Below, piece by piece: positions 36,980 to 49,690 of a DNA stretch of 64,000 nucleotides. The stretch is from Apus apus (taxonomy: Eukaryota; Chordata; Aves; Apodiformes; Apodidae): contig NC_067294.1 in the NCBI RefSeq assembly GCF_020740795.1, positions 18,171,001 through 18,235,000 of the forward strand. Direction: 5' to 3'. The translations under genes and the position numbers were made by a program. The notes under the pieces are model-generated. The model was not told the DNA's origin, did no database searches, and saw only the letters and a list, made by a program, of their open reading frames with translations. Position 1 is the first letter of the stretch. Each line of letters opens with the position of its first letter.

Positions 36980-37246
36980 CAATTGGAAAAGACAAAGGGC
37001 AATGGGTGCAAGTTACTCCTGGGGAGATTGGACTCCAGAAGAAAATTTGTCACCACGAGAAGAGTTAGACTTTGGAATAATCTCCCAAGGGAAGTGGTGG
37101 ATTCCCTCACTTTGGACAGTTTTACGACTCAGCTCAACAGGGTTTGATGGGTTGAGTCATCTCATTTAAGCTGCATTATTACCTAGAAAGGTTGGACGAG
37201 ATGATCCTTGAGGTCCCTTCCAACCTGGCATTCTATGATTCTAGGA
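36980..37246 (+). mobile_element. CR1 LINE, divergent 3' fragment
   Basis: Sense peptides TKGNGCKLLLGRLDSRRKF and RLWNNLPREVVDSLTLDSF correspond to the CR1 C-terminal end. The UTR is GGTTGGACGAGATGATCC, then CCCTTCCAACCTGGC and the tail ATTCTATGATTCTAGG. Its UTR lacks the motifs of the other groups, so it is a separate and older lineage. Confidence 0.88.
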
Positions 37247-40226
37247 ATTTTCTTTGCTCCTCTCTCTGCAGGAGCTCTATCAGCTTTGCTTCTCAACTAT
37301 TGACAAAGCCTGGATAAACTAGACAGCTAAACTTTTGGGTGGCCAGTGCAAGAGGAGCTGAATTCTACCCTCAGGAGCAAACTAAGCAGCATCATGGCTT
37401 GGGAGATGTTGTGTTAATGACCATGCCAGAGCATTTAAGATAAACAAACCTTTGAAAGTAATCTCTTCCATGGTGACAGACACAAAAATCTTGGGCAACT
37501 ATTTGCAAGATGAGGCCACTTTCTCAAGCCTAATCCCTTCACAGGAATTTAATTTAGGCAGGCATAGGCATGTTCTGTCGAAATACCTGAGCACATTGTT
37601 AAGGCTGCACCATTTCTACCAGTTAAAAGGCCCCATTTTAGTTAGGACAGCAGTGACACCACTTGAGTGTAGGTCTGGAGTGATGTTCTCCTGCAAGACT
37701 CCAAAGCACAGGTCTGTCCCTGAGATGTACGGTGCTGTCTCCTCAGATGCAGCATTTGCAAACTCACTCAAGTGAAGGGTTGGCATGTAAAACCACCTGA
37801 GCTGGTGTGGAAATGGAAACAAAGTCGAAATGTTGAGTGATGGGTACAAACAGGCTGAAATTGAGATGTCTTCTAAATCTGGGGCAAAATCTCTGCTCAC
37901 AGAACGTGCCATCCCTCAGCCCACAGATTCATCTCCCATCAGGTCTGGGCAAAGACTGCAATTGCTGTCTCACTGACTTTTTTTTTTTCTTTTTTCTTGT
38001 TGGGGTGTGTTGAGGGGGGTGGTGGGATGACCATGTGTTTTTTCCTGTCCCTGTAAAGCCCCACAGCCCCAACCTGCTGTTTCCCAGGAGCAGGTGGTGC
38101 TCACTTCCCATAACATGACCTGCCCGTTCCTTCCAAGGGTCGCACTCACTGTCTCTTCCTCTCATGCTTCTGCTTCCCCAAAGAACCTGTGTCAGAAGAA
38201 AGCTAACTCGTGTTGGAACAGATGTTCCTCTGCTCAAGGGGGGAAAGAGGAAAGCATTTCTGTGCAGCTCTGCCTCTCTGCAGTGACATTTTTGACTGTG
38301 TGACATGCTCAGCCAAGACAGCAGCTTACGGTCAGCTCTCTTCCACCCCTCCCCACTTTGTCCCTGTCTTTAAAATGTTGGTGGCTCTTGGAGTCGGGAG
38401 TTCACTTAGATAAAAGCTTTCAGTCAAACCCATCTATTATTTATTAAGTTCAAAGGAAATCTTTTTCAGTGCTTTTTTCCTGGGCACCAGAACATGCCTC
38501 TAAAGCTACCGTGAGAGCAGGGCTAGCCCAGCACTAATCCCAGACCCTTCTGGCCCTAGGTCAGAACAGCAAAACACATTAATTAAATGAATGAATTTAA
38601 AAGTAAGATCACGCAATAAGCAGGAAGCAAACTGCAGAGAAAGCTAACCATTAACCTGATTTCTCTCTTCCCTGCCTCCTGCACTGATGCTGCACCGACT
38701 GCAGCCCCTGTCCCTGGCAGGCTTAATGAATATTCACTGTTAGAAAGGGTCTGACATTCTGCAAGGATTCCAAAACAGCACATCAAATGCAAACACTGTG
38801 CACTGAAAAAAACCTCTCCCTGTGACTCAGAGCATCTCTGCAGACATTCTGGCTTCACTGATCATCCCTAAGCTTTTTGGGGATTAAAATGCCCATTTAA
38901 TCTTCCTTTTGAAAAATGAAAAAAAAACCACAAAACAACTACCCGAGCCAAAAATGAAATCACAAACAACAAGACAACAAAGGAAGCAAATAAAAATCCA
39001 TCCTCAGTATGATAAAATGACAGATACTGAATGGAAAGACAGAGAAATTATTCAGTCAAAAAAAGATTAAATATTTGAACTATCAGCTTGACAAACATTC
39101 CCAACCATCTCTAAGGACTACGTCAATTTGAAGTCTTAACAAATAATTCTCACTCTCTGCCCTTCCATCTGTTTGACCTGTTCTGCACTCAGGATGCACA
39201 ACAGGAGGAGCAAATGAAATTAAAGTCCTCCCCAGCCAGCAGTCTGCAGCTTTAACCCATTGCTTGGATTTAAAGTCAGGAACATAAAACAGGGTGATTA
39301 TAGCACGTACGTTGTGGGAGACCTGCACACCCCACTGCTCCAACATCCAGACCCAAGGCAGGGGGTGGCCTGGAGGTCATTGCCAGCTCAGTCTCAGGTT
39401 ATTGTCCTTGCTGGCATTCAAATTGAATCTAATTAGTGATTACCTGTCTCATTATAAGAAAGCAATCTTACACGGCTGTGTGTTAAAGCAATTGGCTCAG
39501 TGGCTCTGCCAATATCTTCTGAGATACCTGAAAGCAAAAATGGATTTGTTTGCTACCACAGCCTGCTGTGGCCAGAGCACACGGACTAAATGGCTTCTTG
39601 CAGCTGCTGAAGAAGCAAACAGAGCCCAGTGTCTGCAACCCCAAGCTCCTCTCACTCCCTTTTCACTAAAAGAGGCTCTTCCTCCCACAAAAACATCAAC
39701 CTTCTTAGGTACTATCTTTCCATGCTGCACTTGTGCCCAGTCCTGCTCCCCCCGGTAGAATTAGCCTTGGGAAGGACCTGGTAGTGCTCGCTCAGCACAA
39801 GCTTTAACCCTTTTCTCTCCAAACTGAGGACTAATCTGCTGCATCACTGAGACAGCATGTGCACACAGACAGCACGTGCACACAGACAGCGTGTGCACAC
39901 ACAGCTGGGATGCTCTGGATCATCTTTCCTGCTCTAATCCAGCGCTGGACTGCAGGGGATGCAGTATATGAATATTTGTGCCACATGGAAGGGTGGTTAG
40001 GGAGAGACTGCTCCTGCAATCTAAGGGAGCTGGCTTTTTCTTTGGGCATTTCACCACTTCTGCAGGCCCACAGTGAGCATTTTTAAGATTTCATCATTGA
40101 AAACAGTAAAAAAAAAATATTAAAAATACCAAAATCCAGACGATGTTCATCTTATAATTGTGTTGTCAACATAGTGTGGGCAGCTTAGAGCATCAGCCAT
40201 TCTACCCTTGTTTTAATGAAAACTTT
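37247..40226. other. CR1-free intron block with a 17-bp triplicate
   Basis: About 3 kb with no exon recognised. It holds a T-run at 37980-37990, an A-run at 40109-40117 and the 17-bp tandem triplicate at 39851-39901. Confidence 0.5.
39851..39901. repeat. Tandem triplicate of a 17-bp unit
   Basis: Three units starting GACAGC and ending GTGCACACA (39851-39867, 39868-39884, 39885-39901) differ at one or two positions. The middle unit contains CACGTG and the first CATGTG, which are E-box words. Confidence 0.9.
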
Positions 40227-40748
40227 AGAATCATAGAATCATTAAAGTTAGAAGGGACTTCAAAGATCATCAAGTTCCAACCCCCCTGCCATGAGCAGGG
40301 AACCACTAGACCAGGTTACACAAAACCTCATCCAACCTGGCCTTAAAAACCTCCAGGGATGGGGCATCAACAACCTCCCTGGGCAACCCATCCCAGTTCC
40401 TCACCACCCTTAGAGTGAAGAATTTCTTCCTCATATCTCACCTCAATCTCCCCTCTCTCAGCTTAAAACCATCACCCCTTGTCCTCTCACTGTCTTCTCT
40501 GATGAAAAGCCCCTCCCCAGCTTTCCTGGAGCCCCTTCAGGCACTGGAAGGTGCTCTAAGGTCTCCCTGGAGCCTTCTCTTCTCCAGGCTGAGCACCCCA
40601 ACTCTCTCAGTCTTCATAGCAGAGCTGCTCCAGGCCTTGGATTATCTTGGTGACCCTTCTCTGGATCCTCCCCAACAGGTCTATATCTTTCTTGTGCTGA
40701 GGGCACCAGAGCTGTACACAGTATTCCAGGTGGGGTCTCACCAGGGCA
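40227..40748 (-). mobile_element. CR1 LINE, 3' fragment, variant of the main group
   Basis: AATCATAGAATCATTAAAG, CCCTGCCATGAGCAGGGAACC, AGGTTACACAAAACCTCATC, CTCCAGGGATGGGGCATC, and on to GAGCTGTACACAGTATTCC. The words CCATGAGCAGGGAACCACTAGACC set it apart; the same signature is in the plus copy 61212-61430. Confidence 0.93.
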
Positions 40749-41857
40749 AGGAAAAGGCAGTGAATAGTGCAGGAAAACTGGACTTGTCACTGGGGGTACC
40801 TGGGAAGGGAGAGGGGGTGTGGGAAGCAGCTGGGGACAGTGTTGCCCCAAGGACTTGTTGTGGGTTGGCCTTGCTGCCACCTCCCCCACCTCCCCCAAAG
40901 AAAAGGCTTTTCTTTGCCTTCCTGTCAAGCCAGGGCTGTGCAGCCTCCTTAAATAGCCTGGATGGAACCAACTCCAGCAGCAAACAGCCCCCCAGGCCTC
41001 TGCTGAGGGTGGGGTTTAGGATTGCTAGCTGAAACATCCCCAAAATGTGGACTTTGAGTCAAATCTTTAAAAAAACCCAACACACCAGGGATGTGAGTTG
41101 TGTGGCTCAAATCTCCCTCTGGATGTGACCAGGAAGGAGGTGGAATTGCTCTCAGCTGACTCCTGCTGGGTGGGGGAGGCTGCCTCTGTTACATAAAGAC
41201 ATGAAATATTGCAAAGAGACCAAAAAAATCATTGCAGAAGACAGGGAGAGATCTGTGCACTGCCTGGTCTCTTCTCTGGGAAGCCAACTGCAGTGACTGT
41301 TTGCTGTCCAATTTAAATAATTGAATTCTTACACACAAGCATTTTCCTGTGACAGACAACAGGCTCACAGACCATCATAAATCCTGCTGTGAAGGTGAAA
41401 AGGAGGAAACATTTCCTGGCTGCTGCAGCTTGTAACAGGATTCTGCAGCCAGCAAACCCCCTCTTTGCTCTCTGCTAGATGAGCTATTGAACAGAGGCCA
41501 AGAGTCCAGATGTGCTGTCTGGTTGTTTCCTACCACAGGAGGCCACTCTGCTTCTATGGGGTGGTCAGAGGACCAGCAGCTTGGCCTCCTGTCTACAGCC
41601 TTTGCAACCACCCTCTGCCCACCCATCTCACTGGCTGCGATTGATTCCCCAAAGGAGGAACATTTCAGGTCAGGGATTTCAAGCTGCCCAATTTTCAGGC
41701 TGCCCAGGGCAGTGGTAGAGTTTAAGGGAAAGGATTTATTTTTCCAACAGGGCTTAACTGATTCTACACAGTAAGAAAGCTTCCTTTTTTGTATTGCTGG
41801 AGAAAGAGAATTGATCAATAATTTGGAAAATTAGCATCTCAAAGACAAAAAAGCCAC
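40749..41857. other. Intron DNA, nothing recognised
   Basis: A C-rich patch (CCACCTCCCCCACCTCCCCC, about 40879-40898) is G-rich on the minus strand. The open frames 41375-41818 and 41487-41774 overlap on opposite strands and have no recognisable domain. Confidence 0.5.
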
Positions 41858-41973
41858 GTGGAAGTGGTGCTGAGGGGCATGGGTTAGTGGTTGACTTGGC
41901 AGTGCTGGGTTAATGGTTGGACTTGATGGTCTTCAAGATCTTTTCCAACCAAAATGATTTTATGATTCTATGA
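41858..41973 (+). mobile_element. CR1 LINE, short 3' end
   Basis: GTGGTGCTGAGGGGCATGGG, GGTTAATGGTTGGACTTGAT, CTTTTCCAACCAAAATG and the tail ATTTTATGATTCTATGA. The UTR (GTGGTTGACTTGGCAGTGC) is of yet another group, related to the one with GTGCTTAGTGACATG. Confidence 0.9.
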
Positions 41974-44074
41974 AGGGAAGGGGGAGGGCAGGATTAGATG
42001 TTCTCCTCGCATTGGATCTCCTGGACAGGACCAGCTTGTTTTTGTGTCCACCTTGGAGATTGAACATTCCTAAATCAGTTTAATTCAGTCTCTCCTGCTT
42101 ATTCTCAACACAACTATTTACCCAGTCCCACCCAGTCTCTACAGCTGTGAAAACCTCCTGCAGGAGACCTTCCCTTAGCATAGACCATATCACTGCTGGT
42201 GCATCAAGAGGGAAGAGCCCAGCGTGGCTGCCAAAGCCCAGTGCTGGCAGGCAAAAGAGAACTCCCATTTTCAACTGAGCACAATTCATACAATGACAGT
42301 AACTATGGCAACCTTAGCATCAATTTTAGCCTTTTGAAGGAAAATCTCATTTTAACCAACTAACTGGAGGCTTGAAGTGGTACTGAAGGAAAAAGGGACA
42401 CATTTATATCAGTGCTTATTTTAAACATGAATGAATGGGTGAGCTTCACCACTTAGAAAGTGTTCTGTAGTAAAGGATCATGGACACCTAAGAAATGGTC
42501 TTAAAAAGGTAACTTTAAAAAAAAATTCTCCATCATCTGTGTTCAGCTCACAGGCTTCGACCACTCCTCTTGCACGTGGCTCCCACCCCAGCAGCCCAAA
42601 CCATCCTCTCAGAAAAACACCACACAAAGCTTCAAAGGGTGGAAAATGCAGTGCCTTGTTCCTCAGAGGTTGAAGGTGGCTCCATGCTCTGGACCTCAGA
42701 GCTGGAACCTGGTCCCTGGTTCTGATCATAAATAAAGGGATAATTTTACTGGCATTTTATGGGTGAAAGCTGAAACTGGCCTTTTCTCTATCTGCACCAA
42801 AAAGGGCAAGAAAGGGTACTAATAATGTTTTGGTTAGTTTGGCTGAGGCCTTTCTTCATTTTAAAAGCAAACTCCAGCCCACAGGTATAGAAAATTCATG
42901 CAGATCTGCAAAGTCCCTTAGCTGACCTCTGTAAACTTCTCGTTCTCCAAAAGCCAACTAACTAACTAGTAACCACTGGTTTGACTCTCACCAACATGGC
43001 TGTTAACCAGCAACCTGCCCTAAATGAGCAAGGTCCACAGGAAGGGGCTGTAGAACTGAAGACAAAACAGTTTCTGGCAGCCACAGCCCTCTTGCCTTTC
43101 CACAAATGTACATCACATGAACAGCTTCCCAACATCTCCTGTTAGGATCCCATCCCATAATGATTCCTTTTTGCTGAACTGGGATGAGTGGGGCTAATAA
43201 TATTTCACATCAGCTAAAAAGGAATCTTAATTAAACCTGATGACTAACTGCTAATACAACATGATGAGCCCACGGGACTAGCACACTACACAGTTTCTCT
43301 GTGTTTCAGAATCCTTTCAACTTTCCCTGAGCAGAACTTGGAGGTGACCTTCTGAAGACTCCCCACACTCATTCTCCTACTGCAGAAATAGCTTTGCTCT
43401 TTCATGTGGTTGTAATTTCTTATGTTGTAAGTAAATACAGATATTGATATTTTGGAGTCATCGGGGTCTTTAAGCCTTTAAAGCAGATTATTTTGGTACT
43501 GATTAGATCGATCAGACTGAGTGCCCTGGAAGTCTGGACCTACCATGACTCCAGGCCTTCCACCTTTTCATCCCTCCCTGCAGCTAAAGGTGTCCTCTCA
43601 GTGTGGCCAGGACCTGCCTGAACCATCCAAAGAAAGGTTTGCATTAGGTTTTCTGTGTATCTGTGTAGTCCTGCTGAATGTAACAGATCTGCATCCACTT
43701 CTGTTCTCCTGGCTGCTGAAAACAAATTTAATGTGCTTTTGAAGCTCCTCACTTGTTCAGTGCTTTATTCTGTGATTCATTCTATGATTCTCCTTGGTCA
43801 CATCAACTGAAATCCAGAAGTGCTGAGTGCTGAGTTGTGAAGGCCATATCATGCCAGAATAAAAGAAATCCAGCAAAGAGATTAATTGAGCAGGGAAAAT
43901 ACACAATTATGGATTATTAAGGTATGGTTATCTAAGTAAAGATGAGCTCAAAGCTGGCAGTTGCTTGGAAGAGATGGCACCACATCTCAGGAGCCAGTTG
44001 AACCAAGTTGCAGGTGCCTTTTGTGTATTTAGGACCAGCAGTTCTTATATATTCATCACACAAATGATGTGTAC
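41974..44074. other. Intron DNA, nothing recognised
   Basis: About 2.1 kb. A CR1-tail-like sequence at 43766-43793 has no CR1 body and is not called. No exon recognised. Confidence 0.5.
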
Positions 44075-44650
44075 AGGAGTAGAGAGGTGAACCTGCCCCT
44101 GTGCTGGGCACTGGTGAGGCCACACCTTGAGCACTGGATGCAGTTCTGGGCCCCTCACTACAAGAAGGATGTTGAGCTGCTGGAGCTTGTCCAGAGGAGC
44201 TACCAAGCTGGGGAAAGGTCTGGAGAACAAGCCCTGTGAGGAGAAGCTGAGGGAACTGGGATTGCTTAGTTTGGAGAAGAGGAGGCTGAGGGGACACCTC
44301 ATTGCTCTCTACAGCTGCCTGAGAGGAGGTTGTAGGGAGGTGGGTGTTGGGCTCTTCTCCCAAGTGAATAATGACCAGGACCAGAGGAAATGGCCTGAAG
44401 CTGCACCAGGGGAGGTTCAGACTGGATATTAGAAAGAATTTCTTTACTGAAGGAGTGGTTGGGCAGTGGAACAGGTTGTCCAGGGAGGCAGTGGAGTCAC
44501 CATCCCTGGAAGTGTTTAAAAGAAATATAGATGTGGTGCTTAGTGACATGATTTAAGCACTGAGTGGGTAAATTAGGTTATTGGAGGGGGATTTAGGTTA
44601 TGGTTGGACTTGATGATCTTCAAGGTCCCTTCCAACCAGGATGATTCTAT
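44075..44650 (+). mobile_element. CR1 LINE, 3' fragment of the third group
   Basis: GAGAGGTGAACCTGCCCCTG, AAGGATGTTGAGCTGCTGG, peptides [13 protein letters not shown] and [43 protein letters not shown], and tail AACCAGGATGATTCTAT, which is shortened to one octamer. It is closely related to 16045-16695. Confidence 0.95.
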
Positions 44651-47025
44651 TAAACATTGGGTGGAGCTATCTCAGTTCATTTTTGATCACTGTAACCTTT
44701 TCAGAATACAGCCCTCATAATCCCAGCTTGAGAGCTAGTAAATGACCTTCTTTATATCTCAATGATTTTGATTTTACAGCCCCAGTCATGCTTTATGCCA
44801 AGAATTGTTCCCTCCATGGAACAACTGGAGGAAGGGCTCAAGCTTGTCCTTCCACGTAAAATGAAGTTTTACTTTGTACTCAGGAGCTGCTCACTTGCTG
44901 ATGGACTTCCCTCTTTTGAGAAAGGCATTGCTCAAGCAGTTGGAGCAGCAGGTCAGAAAGTTATTTCCAGAATATGCCTGCCATTTCACTTCTCTGAAGG
45001 AAACATTAAAAATTCAAGAGCTGCCTACAAATGCACAGGGAGATCAAATCTGGGAAATGAATAATTACACATAAAGTGTAATGGACTTCAAATGGATGTC
45101 TGACAGCAAAGTTAAGGAAAATTAACTTTATTTCTACATTATTGCTTAATGGAGGCTGGCTTATGGAAAAAAAAAAAAATCCCATCCTGATTAAATTTTA
45201 GAAAATTCATCTTTCTTAGAGCTGTGATTCCTTTAAATAAAAAAGTAGGGAGAAAATTATGGACAGGCTGTATCTGGATTGATAGCAAAGTTATTTTCCT
45301 TCCAGGAAATGTGTCACATGCCCAGGTAAGTAGGACAAGCTGTCAAAGAACAGAGAGATTTCAAAGATCTTAGTGCTTATAAAGGCTAAAAGGTGATGTT
45401 CTTGCTTCCTGAATCCTTTACTTCAAAGGGAGTTTTAAATTACCATCTGCTGAGATCTGCTTGCAGAATGTTTTAAGAACTGTTTTGAAGTTGAATTAAA
45501 CATAAAAGTTTTGTTTTCCCACTGTCCTTGTGTGCATGTGGAATCATCACAGAATCACACACTGGATGTGAACATCCAGCTGGCTCATTTGGTGGGAACT
45601 TCCGTGAGTGCTGAGGAGGTGAGTGACTGGCTTTTAATTCTTACATATTTGCTCTACATGCAAGTGCACTCAGAGGGGTGCAGAGAGCAACCCCAGCCAG
45701 TGACAGGGACCACCAAGAAGTGTCAGGCTGTGCAAGGCTCTTCTTTAGCAGAAGAGAAAGAGGTGACTGAGGTGCGTGTGTTGATACAGTCTTTGCACAC
45801 ATTCTGACCTGCTAAGACCCTCAGCAGTCCTTGCCAGAGGTGGATCTACATCACATAAAGACAATGTTTCTTTCTGAAACCATTGGCCAAAGCAGATGCT
45901 TACACGTCCATAACATTTTAAAAATCTATTTGAGCTGCAAAAGTGAGGTGAGACCACATTATTTGCAATCCCATCAGAGCACTGTGCAATTAGGGCCCTC
46001 TGAGCCAGTCTTTGTGTTTCCTAGGGTGGGCCAAGCCCTCTCCCACCTCCAAGAACACCCCATTTTGGATTCTACCTTCCCAGCTTCCTTCCTCAGTCAC
46101 ATGGAGACCAGGTCAGGCGATGGAGGAAAGGGCTGGTTACATTATCAGCTCTGTACCTGGAATAGTGGCTTGATGGGTATCACGTCCTGGGTCACTTCAA
46201 TCCACACAGACCACTCCAGTTCACAGGGTCCTGGCATGTCATGAAGCTCATATATGTTGTGATGATCAGTGCATATTCCTGCTGTATCAGGGAACACTGG
46301 TCCCGTACTGGGGACCCCTGGTGCCAGACCAACCAACTCACCCACCAGCTCTCCTGATCTCTCACCCAACAGGATCTGGTGCATAAGTTGGCAACTCACT
46401 GCAGAGGTGTGAGCCCAGCACGTGTCAGCACCAGAGCACAAAACCATCAGAGCTTCATTCTCAGCCTGTCCAACCAGCCACTTCCACACAGGGGGATTTT
46501 TGTCAGCTATTTCAATGTATTCCCTCACTGAGAAGGGGGGGAATGGGCAACTTCTGCAGCAAAACACCAGTTGCCTGGACAGAAGCAAGAGCAGATACTC
46601 ATTCATCTTGACACGCCTTGTCCCTCTAAGCACAAGGTGTGAATGGCTGCAGCTCTTCCACTGCTCCCTGTTCTCCCTCTGATCCACCATGAACCTCACT
46701 CACAAAATCCCCTTTACACCAGACTTGAAGAGGAGATGGCTTTGGGGAAGGCAGCAGAAACACAGTTTGTGACAAGCAGGAGAAAAGAAGCTCTATTTTT
46801 ATCTCCTCCTGCTGCCACATGGAATAGCACCACACTGGAGATGAGCACACATGCAGCTGCTCAGTGGCTGGAAGTTCAACAGTGGCTTTGAGACTGGAGG
46901 ATGTGCAGTCAAAACACATAAACTGTGTAGGGAGGAGAAGAGACAGCAAAAGGATGCTTGAAAATGCTGTGCTTGATCTAGTTCATTCCACCCACCAGAG
47001 GCACAGAAGTCTGAATCTTCTATTG
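44651..47025. other. Intron DNA with an 18-bp near-perfect hairpin
   Basis: About 2.4 kb. CTGGATGT-GA-ACATCCAG at 45562-45579 is an 8-bp perfect dyad. A 184-codon open frame at 46145-46699 (minus) has no recognisable domain and was not called as a gene. Confidence 0.5.
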
Positions 47026-47121
47026 TGCAGCCTGGTCTGCTGGGAGGTGTCCCTGCTCACAGCAGGGAGGTTGGAACCTGAGGATCTTTAGGGTCCCTTC
47101 CAACCTCAACCATTCTGTGAT
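47026..47121 (+). mobile_element. CR1 LINE, very short 3' end
   Basis: GTGCAGCCTGGTCTGCTGGGAGGTGTCCCTGCTC, GGGAGGTTGGAACCTGAGG, GGGTCCCTTCCAACC and one tail octamer CATTCTGTGAT. It belongs to the main group. Confidence 0.88.
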
Positions 47122-47395
47122 ATGCAATAATGTGTGTGCACATTCACTGAACCTTGCACTAACATTCAGTGCCTCTTCCTGTAAAGCCAGTATAATCATG
47201 CCTGCAGATCTTTCACAAGCAGCTATTGACAATTTTTGCATCAGCAGTTATCCAGTTTGCATCTCCAGTGACCCAGCTCAGTGAACAGATTTGTATCTGG
47301 GGATGAGCAAATCTGCCAGCTGCTCAGAGCTGACGTGTCAGCCTTCAGGAGGTGACACTACCTGGGGAGAAGACAAAGATTTAGGCTCAATAGTG

Positions 47396-47925
47396 AATCA
47401 TAGAATCATAGAATGGTTAGAGTTGGAAGGGACCTTAAAGATCATCGAGCTCCAACCCCCCTGCATGGGCAGGGACACCTCCCACCAGCCCAGGTTGCTC
47501 CAAGCCCCATCCAACCTGCCCTTCAACACTGCCAGGGATGGGGCAGCCACAGCTTCCCTGGGCAACCTGGGCCAGGCTCTCACCACCCTCACAGCAAAGA
47601 ATTTCCTCCCCATGTCTCACCTAAATCTCTCCTCTTTCAGTTTAAAGGCATTATCCCTTGTCCTCTCACTACAAGCCCTTGTTAAAAGCCCCTCCCCAGC
47701 TTTCCTGTAGGCCCCCTTCAGGCACTGGAAAGCTGCTAGGAAGTCCCACCAGAGCCTTCTCTCCTCCAGGCTCAACACCCCCAATCCCCTCAGCCTGTCT
47801 CCACGAGAGAGCTGCTCCAGCCCTCAGATCATTTCCATGGCCTCCTCTGAACAAGTTCCAACAGGTCCACATCTTCCTTATGTCAGGGGCTCCAGAGCTG
47901 GACACAGCATTCCAGGTGAGGTCTC
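47396..47925 (-). mobile_element. CR1 LINE, 3' fragment, main group
   Basis: GAATCATAGAATCATAGAATGG, CCCTGCATGGGCAGGGACAC, ACAGCAAAGAATTTCCTCCC, GCACTGGAAAGCTGCTAGG and GAGCTGGACACAGCATTCC. It spans the same segment as 10931-11470, with the same UTR and coding signature (AGTCCCACCAGAGCC). Confidence 0.94.
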
Positions 47926-49116
47926 AAATACTGACATGAGCCATACAGCCTTGCCTGGGGTATCTTTGGTTTTTTGTAGGGGCCAGAGCTTTTCCTTTGG
48001 CACATTAATATTTTTTAGTGATACGAACGTATTTTAAAAAATACAATATAACAAGAAACCAACAACTGTTTACAAATCCTGAAAACAATCAGTGAATTGT
48101 CCAGCTGCTCTCTTCAGGGCCTCAGTCATTCACCAAAGTACATCAAATGGTGCTAGGTGGGATGACTTGCCCCTCACTGAAGAAGCTGAGATAAACTCTT
48201 TGATCCAAGGCCCCACTGGGACCCGAAGTCACCTGTTTGGACAATTACACCTGCAACAGCACCCAAACCTGCAGAGCTTTATAGTAACCCCCACCATTTT
48301 CCTTCTGTATAAATAACTTGGGAATCAGTTGGTACTCTTCTAAATATCCCTCCTGCCTCCAGCTCTGTTTTAGTGCTTGTCTTCAGAAGCCAAAGGGGAT
48401 CCCCCATTCCCTGCCTCCTGATCCTCAACTACGACCAGCCTCTGCAGGTTTTCTGCTGCTCCCCCAGGTCATTCTGCCTTGGGCTCTTCAGGAAGTAAGA
48501 AAAACACTGAGCAGGTGGCACTGCCTTAGTCTGACACACAAAGAACAGAATTGAGGTTGTTCTCTTGTGGCTGTTGTATTTTAATCACAATTAAATAATG
48601 AAAGAGCATAAACTTGCAGCCTGAAATTGCTCGTGTAGCTTTTTCTACCCACGTGGGCTCTTTGTGTCTCTAGTCTTGGCGTTGTGGGATCATGGCATGT
48701 CTGGTCACTCTGCCAGTTCTCAGAATATTTGCCATTTTGCTTAAACATCAGTAGTTTTGTGACTATCTGAGAATCTCAGGTCTCACAGGGGAAAAAAAGG
48801 AATAGTTACTTTTGCCTCCTAATGCACAGAAATAAAAAGAACTAACTCCTTAGGAAAAAAAATACATAAATGTGTCATCTTAAAAACAATCTCTACTTGA
48901 GGATTAAGCCTTGGGTGTTCAGGATCAGGAGCACAGGACTGACCTGATGCAAGTTGATGGGTGCTGACCCACTCTACTCTCTACACCATCATGCATCTAC
49001 CACCAGGTGCTCTCTCTTGCCCAGGGAGACAAACAGAACATGCCAGACATGTGCTCCTGCTGCAGACCCAACAACTGCCTTCCCAAAGCTGATTTCAGAC
49101 AATGAAGAGCTTGGGT
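47926..49116. other. Intron DNA, nothing recognised
   Basis: About 1.2 kb; no exon-like or repeat sequence recognised. Confidence 0.5.
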
Positions 49117-49690
49117 CACAGAATCACAGAATGTCAGGGGTTGGAAGGGACCTCTGAAGATCATCAAGTCCAACCCCCTGCCAGAGCAGGACCAAAACTA
49201 GGGCAGGTCACTCAGAAAGGCATCCAGACAGGTCTGGAAAGTCTCCAGAGAAGGAGACTCCACAACCTCTCTGGGCAGCCTGTCCCAGGGCTCTGTCACC
49301 CTCACAGCAAAGAAGTTCTTCCTCATCTTGAGGTGGAACTTCCTGGGCTCCAGTTTGAATCCATTGCCCCTCGTCCTGTCCCAGGGCACAAGTGACAAGA
49401 GCTTGTCCTGCCTTCTTGATGCCCTCATGTATTTAGAGACATTAATCACTTCTCCCCTCAGTCTTCTCCTCTCTAGACTGAACAGCCCCAGGTCTCTCAG
49501 CCTTTCCTCATCCAACAAATGTTCCAGTCCCTTCATCATCCTCATAGCCTCCCTTGGACTCTCTCCAGTAGATCCCTGTCCCTCTGGATCTGGGGAGCCC
49601 AGAACTGGACACAACACTCCAAGTGAGGTCTCACCAGGGTGAGTAGAAGGGGAGAAGAACCTCCCTTGATCTGCTGGAGACACTCCTCTT
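49117..49690 (-). mobile_element. CR1 LINE, 3' fragment of the CTGCCAGAGCAGG group
   Basis: TCACAGAATCACAGAATGTC, CCCCTGCCAGAGCAGGACC, AGGGCAGGTCACTCAGAAAG and CAGCAAAGAAGTTCTTCCTC, then a long, nearly open coding end (sense 49683-49198, including [19 protein letters not shown]). It ends at the complement of the QEECV segment. The long open frame suggests a fairly young insertion. Confidence 0.95.

Noticed and set aside
38125..38160. Possible constant exon 2 of PCDHA (ETVSATL read on the minus strand)
   Set aside because: A short partial likeness to TVSSATP, but the preceding QQWP segment is absent and there is no donor at the right phase.
40415..41032. 205-codon open frame on the plus strand
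   Set aside because: It begins as antisense of a minus-strand CR1 (40227-40748) and runs on into unique DNA. Such antisense frames recur wherever this CR1 group occurs.
43766..43793. CR1-tail-like string TTCTGTGATTCATTCTATGATTCT
   Set aside because: There is no CR1 UTR in front of it (no TGATC..GGTCCCTTCCAACC). It may be a coincidence or an extreme truncation.
43932..44549. 205-codon open frame on the minus strand
   Set aside because: Mostly antisense of the plus-strand CR1 at 44075-44650.
46145..46699. 184-codon open frame on the minus strand
   Set aside because: No recognisable domain, signal or splice context. By my rough estimate about one stop-free run of this length is expected by chance over six frames in 64 kb.
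48996..49010. CTCF-like word CCACCAGGTGCTCT
   Set aside because: The core GGCAG that follows CCACCAGGTG in good sites is absent. A matrix scan is needed before calling any CTCF site here.
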